This document shows positions 58,998 to 64,000 of a stretch of 64,000 nucleotides of DNA, in pieces. A program made the translations under genes and the position numbers. This DNA is from Mesodorylaimus sp. YZB2_4 (taxonomy: Eukaryota; Nematoda; Enoplea; Dorylaimida; Dorylaimidae). Below the pieces are notes generated by a model, which was given only the letters and a program-made list of their open reading frames with translations, ran no database searches and was not told where the DNA came from. How positions within the stretch are numbered: the first letter of the stretch is position 1; the number at the start of each line of letters is the position of its first letter. The DNA is taken from positions 372,001 to 436,000 of the forward strand of contig JASANH010000959.1 in NCBI GenBank assembly GCA_030248295.1, in the 5' to 3' direction.

Positions 58998-59475
58998 TGC
59001 CATTCACCCCAAAGATACCACCACATGAATACACTTATTCGTATTTTGGAGTAAGTACCGAAGTTTGAAGTTTTGGAATACGATCCCCTTCTGTTACCTC
59101 GAACTTACTTGGAAAACAGTGAGGACTTGCCGCAGTAAGGTTGCATCTGCCGTGACAGCACGAGTACTGCATGTGTAGCACCTACTCAGTGACACTAGAA
59201 CAGGAAGTTCAGCTTCTGCGGAGCCAGCATTATAATAGCTTTGGGCGTACAACCTTCAGCACTAGAACGACCATCGGGCCTTGTGTTTCCATCTCTCTAT
59301 TCCCTGAATGAAGAGGGCTAAGGTAGGGGACGCCCTATTACACTTTTTAGTGACAGTAGCAATGCTGTTTGATCACAATTTTTCTACAAACGCCGCCGAG
59401 GGAGCCCAGCCAACCTCGTCTCGCCTCGCATTTGGTTAGAGTAGGGTGGCTGGGCTGACCTTTTCGTTGTCTGAT
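58795..59475. mobile_element. Inverted-repeat element with identical 31-bp arms
   Basis: The segments 58833-58863 and 59409-59439 are perfect inverted copies (core CCAAATGCGAGGCGAGACGA). Weaker matching (CCAGCCACCC, ACAAC.AAAA) extends the arms outward by about 35 nt. The 0.55-kb interior has no gene. The copy of the 39-bp direct repeat lies within it. Confidence 0.65.
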
Positions 59476-59784
59476 AACAGATTTTTTTAGAAATAATAGT
59501 ACTTTTTCGCACATACATTTGGGCTAGAAATTGAGAATAGATGGAAGAAATTTGTCGTCTAGTCCTCCTGTGCTGACGCAAATGTCGTACAAAGAAGATT
59601 CCCACGTTATGCTCTGTCACTGTAGCATACCGCGCATAAGTTCCAGAGTGGCTCGGCTAAACAGGCAACTAATGTGGCTGTTTTAGGCAGGGGGTTTTCA
59701 ATTGTAAGCACTCCACTGCCGTTTGTGGCGGTACCGTAATTAATATTACTGTTACCAATCAATATTACCACTTAATTAATGTTA

Positions 59785-59823
59785 CCACCAGAAAATATTG
59801 CTGGCAGTAATATTTTCTGGTGG
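59785..59823. repeat. Perfect 15-bp hairpin
   Basis: CCACCAGAAAATATT and AATATTTTCTGGTGG flank a 9-nt loop, within a TTAATTAAT-rich stretch. No gene overlaps it. Confidence 0.7.
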
Positions 59824-61286
59824 CAAACAGCCTCAATTTCCGCAGCAAATATTTTTTGCTGCAGAGAATGAGCAAAAGATCCGCAGGTAGATTTTTCAAG
59901 AATTTAGGGCTTATAAATCAAAACATTAAAAAGCAAGCCAACTAATCCGCCAAACTAAAGCCAAAAATTCAACCAAACCAAACAGAACAGAACAGAACAC
60001 TCGTCTCGGCTCGGCCGGCCAGTAGTAAGTAATTTTAACGAAGGGTAACTACGGTTAACGGAATCAGCGCGCGCCGCACGGCTAATAAAAATATTCCGCC
60101 TGCTGGAGGTATGCCTTAAAATTCAGTTTTTGGAGCTAAAAAAATTAATTAGCTCGAATCTTAAAATCACACCCTCAAAAGAATACTTCGCGCCATGAGA
60201 GCTTTCAGAAAAACCAACTCTTTTGTCCGTAGCTGTAGTGGTTATTGCTGTGGACAGGACTTAAGTACTTCGTCGTCGTCGTCGTCGTCGTCGTCGTCAT
60301 CTCTGACGTGCATTTTGGATCTCGAGAACGGCTGAACCGTTTCCAACAAAATTTTGCACGATTATTGGCCATGGTAAACATAGCTCATCTCCAAAAATTT
60401 GTGCATTTTTGTTGATTTGTTGTCGAGTTATGAACGATCAAAGTTGTCCGCTTAACATTGCGCGTCTGTGTGGCTGGGCTAAACAGGCAGCTACCGCGCC
60501 TGTTGATACCCCATATCAACGACAGTCACCGGTGAGCAATAGATCGTTTATGTGCTGTGTTCATCCAATAAACCAAACCCCTAGACGTAAGCAATCCAAT
60601 CCACATCACACTAGCCTGATTCTTGAATCGTTTCTTTCGTCTTTCGAACTTTTACGCAGGTGTACCTGTCGCTTGTGACCTACTGTAGGCAGTCCGTTTC
60701 TGAAACTTTATTTTACACTTGACATCAGAGAATGTGTCACGTTTCATTTTCTCTCATTTCTCTCACTCATTTCACCTTGGGTAATTAGCCAGATCAATGG
60801 GCAGCTTGTCAGCCCAAAATGACACATTAATGCAGTGGGAATAAAAGATGGTTTCAGATTGTGACACCTTAGCTAAAATGGTGCAGTGCACTTCTAGTAC
60901 CTAAACAGAACAAAACAATCGATTGGAGGAACAGCAGACTTAGTGCAAACTCTTAAAAATGCACGATTTCACGGCAGCCCTTACTTCTCTGAAACAGACA
61001 CCCTAGTTTCCAAGTGATACAGAGTTCAAAAGTTTCCAAGTGATACTGAGCGTATATCGAAAGTACAAAAATTCATTGTGATCACTACGATGATTATAAC
61101 CGCGATAATTCAGAAATTTGGTATATCACTAGAAAATCACTTTGATCAATAAAATTATTTTAAAAATTACTCATCTGTTATTAAAATGGCATCATTAACG
61201 CATATAAATGCATGCGTAAGGATCGCTCTGGACCATCACAGAATTTAGTACTCAATAATCGTTTTTCCAGTATGTCTAGTGCCTAG
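59824..61286. other. Intergenic, no gene recognised apart from the (CGT)n microsatellite
   Basis: The plus-strand 89-codon frame at 60409-60678 has no motif and includes repeat-like sequence (GGCTGGGCTAAACAGGCA, also seen near 59650). Confidence 0.4.
60271..60298. repeat. (CGT)9 microsatellite
   Basis: Nine uninterrupted CGT units. Confidence 0.9.
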
Positions 61287-61302
61287 CCCCCCCCCCCCCC
61301 CC
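61287..61302. repeat. Poly-C tract (16 nt)
   Basis: Sixteen consecutive C lie just downstream of the lectin/PAN gene stop. Confidence 0.95.
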
Positions 61303-61326
61303 ACCAATGGACTTCTCTCGCCGGCC

Positions 61327-63404
61327 TCACGGGTCGTAACTGTAATGAGCGCACTTGGGTACGTAAGCTATGTTAGCTTCAGGATCTCTGGCTGACCACG
61401 AGAATAAATCGCATTGCCCAGTTTCCACATAGAAATTCAGGCTGCGACACCAATAGAAATTGTCACAGTATTTCGCACACGTGTCGATGGTTTCCGAAGG
61501 ATACGACTGCATCACTTGCTCCGCCATACAATTCGGGAAAAAGGTGTAGTTTTGACTGGGGTCTGGAAAATATCCAGTCAACTTTCGAATTGACTATAAT
61601 GTTTTAATCAGGGCGGAAGGGAGGACATTGCTGCACTCTTCTGGGATACTTAGACTAAAGATTTTGATACAGTAAGGTGGCAGGTAGTGACTCGTACTGA
61701 AAAAACCAAATTTCAACTGATGCAGGAATTCCGAACTCATTTTTTCTTGCCTCGGATGGAACTAACCTAGCCTGATCGTGAGATATCCATTAGACAGCGA
61801 ATTTTCAGGTTTGGCCCTGACATATACGGGGCACGATTACAATCTCTAACAGTATACCTACTCTCAAGCCATCATGGGTAAGCATGATCGAAAAGTATAT
61901 CGTGATAAAGTTGATTTCAAGAACGGAACATACAAAATTTACAGCTGGTTTGCACAGGTTCTGGGCACGTGCCATCGAAGCTGGAATATTTGCAACCGCA
62001 CCAGCAGGCGTAGGAGAAAGTGCGGCCGACCAAAGTCAGCGGGACAAAAACTCCAGCTGGAGGTAGGCAAGTCTCGCGACTATACCTAACATAGAAACAT
62101 CAACCCAAAGGGGTTGACGCCCCAGTCGGGGGAGAGTATCGATTACTCTCTACCACTCGCCATGGCCTGCCGGCAGAGGGTAACATATTGTAGGAGGCAC
62201 TTGAACTGGATCTGGGCCCTGTTCAGGGCCATTTTCAACAAATTTGGCCAAGTCCTTATCGTGTTATCATTCCGCGCAGAAAGGTTACAAAATCAAGTGT
62301 GCGCTGGTCTAAAGAAGCGTGATCTGTACCCATAGATAACCTTACTTATGATCATGCACAGCGGTATATATTTTTCCGTACAGGCCATGTCGCCGAATCT
62401 CGTATACGATGCCCATAAGTGTTGGCAATAGTGCTGTTGCGCAAAAGCGTCATCCTTCTCGTGCAATCTGAGCCACATAGCTGCAGCCTTAAATCTTGGA
62501 TCGGCTGTTTGATTCGGACTCGTGTACCAATAGGTGTTGTTGATATCGACAGCATATTGGGCGGTGGTCAAACTTGGGTTTCTGTAGGCCGCCACCCAAA
62601 TGCCCCAGTCGCCGCCAAGAGTGGTCTGCGTGTGGAAACGGGTACTGCCAATAAGGACTGGCTGGTACGCCCTCATGAGAGCTCAATAGCTACCTACCTG
62701 CAAGTGCTTAGTTATGGCAGAAAATTCGGCGCTGGAATGAATCTGCGCGAGCATGCCACCTCTCGTTTCGCATGATCCAAACGCGTCGTACCAGTTGACC
62801 GTGATGGTACGATTTAGAAAGAAGCAGCGTCCACCGTCCACGACCCCTTGATATTTATCAGTGCACAGGGTCGTGAAATCTGATCTTCCTCCGCGACATT
62901 CTTGGCTAAAATTATTCTGTATTTTAGGGTTACGTCCTGCACCATCTTCCCCCCCCCCCCCCCCCCACCATAAAAAATAATTTTGATGAATCTACATAAG
63001 TTGTCTTTTTCAAGTTAGCAGAGTTCTGAAAAAGAGTCTTAGCGAACATATCGTAAATGTCTTTAATTTAGTCAATAATACTAAATTTTACCAAAGGATT
63101 GATTTTAACTGGTAACGAAAAAGTCATGCTTTATGTGAGGCCAACAGTTTTTAATTTCATGTCTTATCTTTTAAAAAGTTAACGCTTGATCCGAGTACGT
63201 ACGTGCTCGAAGAAACATAGTCATACAGTCCTGGGAACAGTTCTAAGGAGCACGGAGAACTTCTACACGAAGGACATGTTACCAAGTCGTCGATAAACCT
63301 TGAGCAAATGAATTAACTTACCAATAGCTATTGCTGATAATCATACACAAACCAAACACAATAAAAGTAGCAGTCGAAGAAAAATGGTAGAGTGGAGTGA
63401 ACAT
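61327..63404 (-). CDS. Secreted C-type-lectin-like plus PAN/apple-domain protein
   Basis: Four exons in consistent phase: 63404..63322 (signal peptide, IVFGLCMIISNSY), 62905..62698, 62661..62346 and 61562..61327; 280 residues. Residues about 30-195 form a C-type lectin-like domain: CTDKYQG, GGRCFFLNRTITVNWYDAFG, CETRGGMLAQIHSSAEF, GIWVAAYRNP and CTEKYIPLC. The Ca-binding EPN/QPD and WND motifs are not evident, so sugar binding is doubtful. Residues about 200-275 form a PAN/apple-type module (NCMAEQ, CAKYCDNFYWCRSLNFY, GQCDLFSW, C), which mediates protein or glycan contacts. Both modules are common in secreted invertebrate proteins. Intron 2 would be only 36 nt (62662-62697). Intron 3 contains a dispersed repeat. 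The stop is close to a poly-C tract. Confidence 0.82.
62040..62170. repeat. Dispersed repeat copy in intron 3 of the lectin/PAN gene
   Basis: GGCAAGTCTCGCGACTATACC, AACATCAACCCAAAGGGG, TTGACGCCCCAG and GATTACTCTC match the family at 15495-16110 and 40555-40710. Confidence 0.7.
62949..62966. repeat. Poly-C tract (18 nt)
   Basis: Eighteen consecutive C lie in intron 1 of the lectin/PAN gene. Confidence 0.95.
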
Positions 63405-63886
63405 TTCTTTCCAAAGTAAAAGTCCCCAAGTAGCGTGTCGACCTGACAGGAATCTAACCTTAGCTCCTTGGTTTGCGCACAGCTTCGACGAGGGTCGAAA
63501 CCAGGTGCCATCTCATGGCAACTATTGTTCTGTTGTACCGCGTGTACATTGTGCGAGCCTGATACATAAGAGCCCCGACTATTGGCTCGAGGGCTTCTCC
63601 TTGACATTTTTATGTTATTCGGAGAAAGGAATATTTTGGGTTTGCAATTAGCACAGACTTACAGTTTGAATATGTGACCCCCTCAGCCGCACGCTATCAG
63701 CAGGAGAACCTGAACTGGACGCATGATTGGAAAAATAAAAAATACTATTATCTTGTATCATTTCCTGCTAGTTATATCGGACTCCACAAGATTATTTCGA
63801 AGCACAGAAAAATAAGATCATTAACACCGAGCCAGCATGTATACCAGAGATGAAACTATCGGTCCGTTTTGACTAACAAAAAAGGG

Positions 63887-63961
63887 TGGAGTTGCGGGGT
63901 ATCGATCCCCGTACCTCTCGCATGCTAAGCGAGGTCTCTACCATAGGTGAGCTGCAGCCCC
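63887..63961 (-). tRNA. tRNA-Ala (anticodon AGC)
   Basis: On the minus strand the anticodon arm CTCGC-TTAGCAT-GCGAG and the T arm CGGGG-ATCGATA-CCCCG are perfect, and the anticodon is AGC. The acceptor stem GGGGCTG/CAACTCC has one C-A mismatch and one G-T pair. The D arm has an enlarged loop and a weak 10-25 pair. A box (GCAGCTCACC...GGTAGAG) and B box (GGGATCGATACC) are recognisable. It is probably functional, with a pseudogene or SINE source copy possible. Confidence 0.8.
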
Positions 63962-64000
63962 CTATCCTATCGCCTACACAACGCCACCTGCCTCTCCGTT

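Noticed and set aside
1..64000. CRISPR array, bacterial operon, prophage or riboswitch
   Set aside because: The sequence is clearly eukaryotic (spliced genes, SINEs, pol III tRNA). No regularly spaced direct repeats of CRISPR type occur.

Overview
The window is nuclear DNA of an invertebrate animal, most likely an ecdysozoan. My best guess is a nematode, perhaps an early-branching (enoplean) one; a tardigrade is the main alternative. The case rests on many short introns (about 50-75 nt) with GTAAG-like donors and TTTTAG/TTTCAG acceptors, a nose-resistant-to-fluoxetine (NRF-6-like) acyltransferase, a perlecan/UNC-52-like gene, and poly-C/poly-G tracts. No spliced leader or species marker is visible, so the placement is inference. 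Gene models were spliced by hand by requiring intron phases to agree.

Every host gene I can support lies on the minus strand. From left to right: the start of a THAP zinc-finger gene running off the left edge (1-690, with an apparent one-base frameshift); an NRF-6-like membrane acyltransferase of about 14 exons (2409-7987); an intronless alpha-arrestin (12646-13776); a small secreted protein (17051-17407); two near-identical intronless SH2-domain genes (20440-20808 and 27991-28359) inside a 1.8-kb direct duplication; between them a decaying spliced DDE-transposase-like gene (24456-26898); a perlecan-like gene with 26 phase-consistent exons, three LDL-receptor class A repeats and 17 immunoglobulin domains (33097-43738); a two-exon mucin-like, probably GPI-anchored protein (54718-56139); a four-exon secreted C-type-lectin plus PAN/apple protein (61327-63404); and a tRNA-Ala(AGC) (63887-63961).

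The rest is rich in mobile and repeated DNA. It holds tRNA-derived SINEs (one split by a foldback transposon), several terminal-inverted-repeat elements (10.8-12.0, 18.4-19.35, 29.9-31.2, 51.9-53.7, 57.06-57.44, 58.8-59.5 kb), LINE and Penelope-like relics, two copies of a small hairpin element, an isolated miRNA-like hairpin at 54.05 kb, long poly-C/G runs, and many patches of degenerate 5-7-nt tandem repeats.

There is no operon or pathway logic among the genes. Several encode extracellular or membrane proteins (perlecan, lectin/PAN, mucin, NRF acyltransferase). The most unusual observations are the SH2 gene duplicated within a repeat-bounded unit, the perlecan gene that lacks room for laminin-type domain III and stops before domain V, the foldback element inside a SINE, and the lectin/PAN fusion with a possible 36-nt intron.
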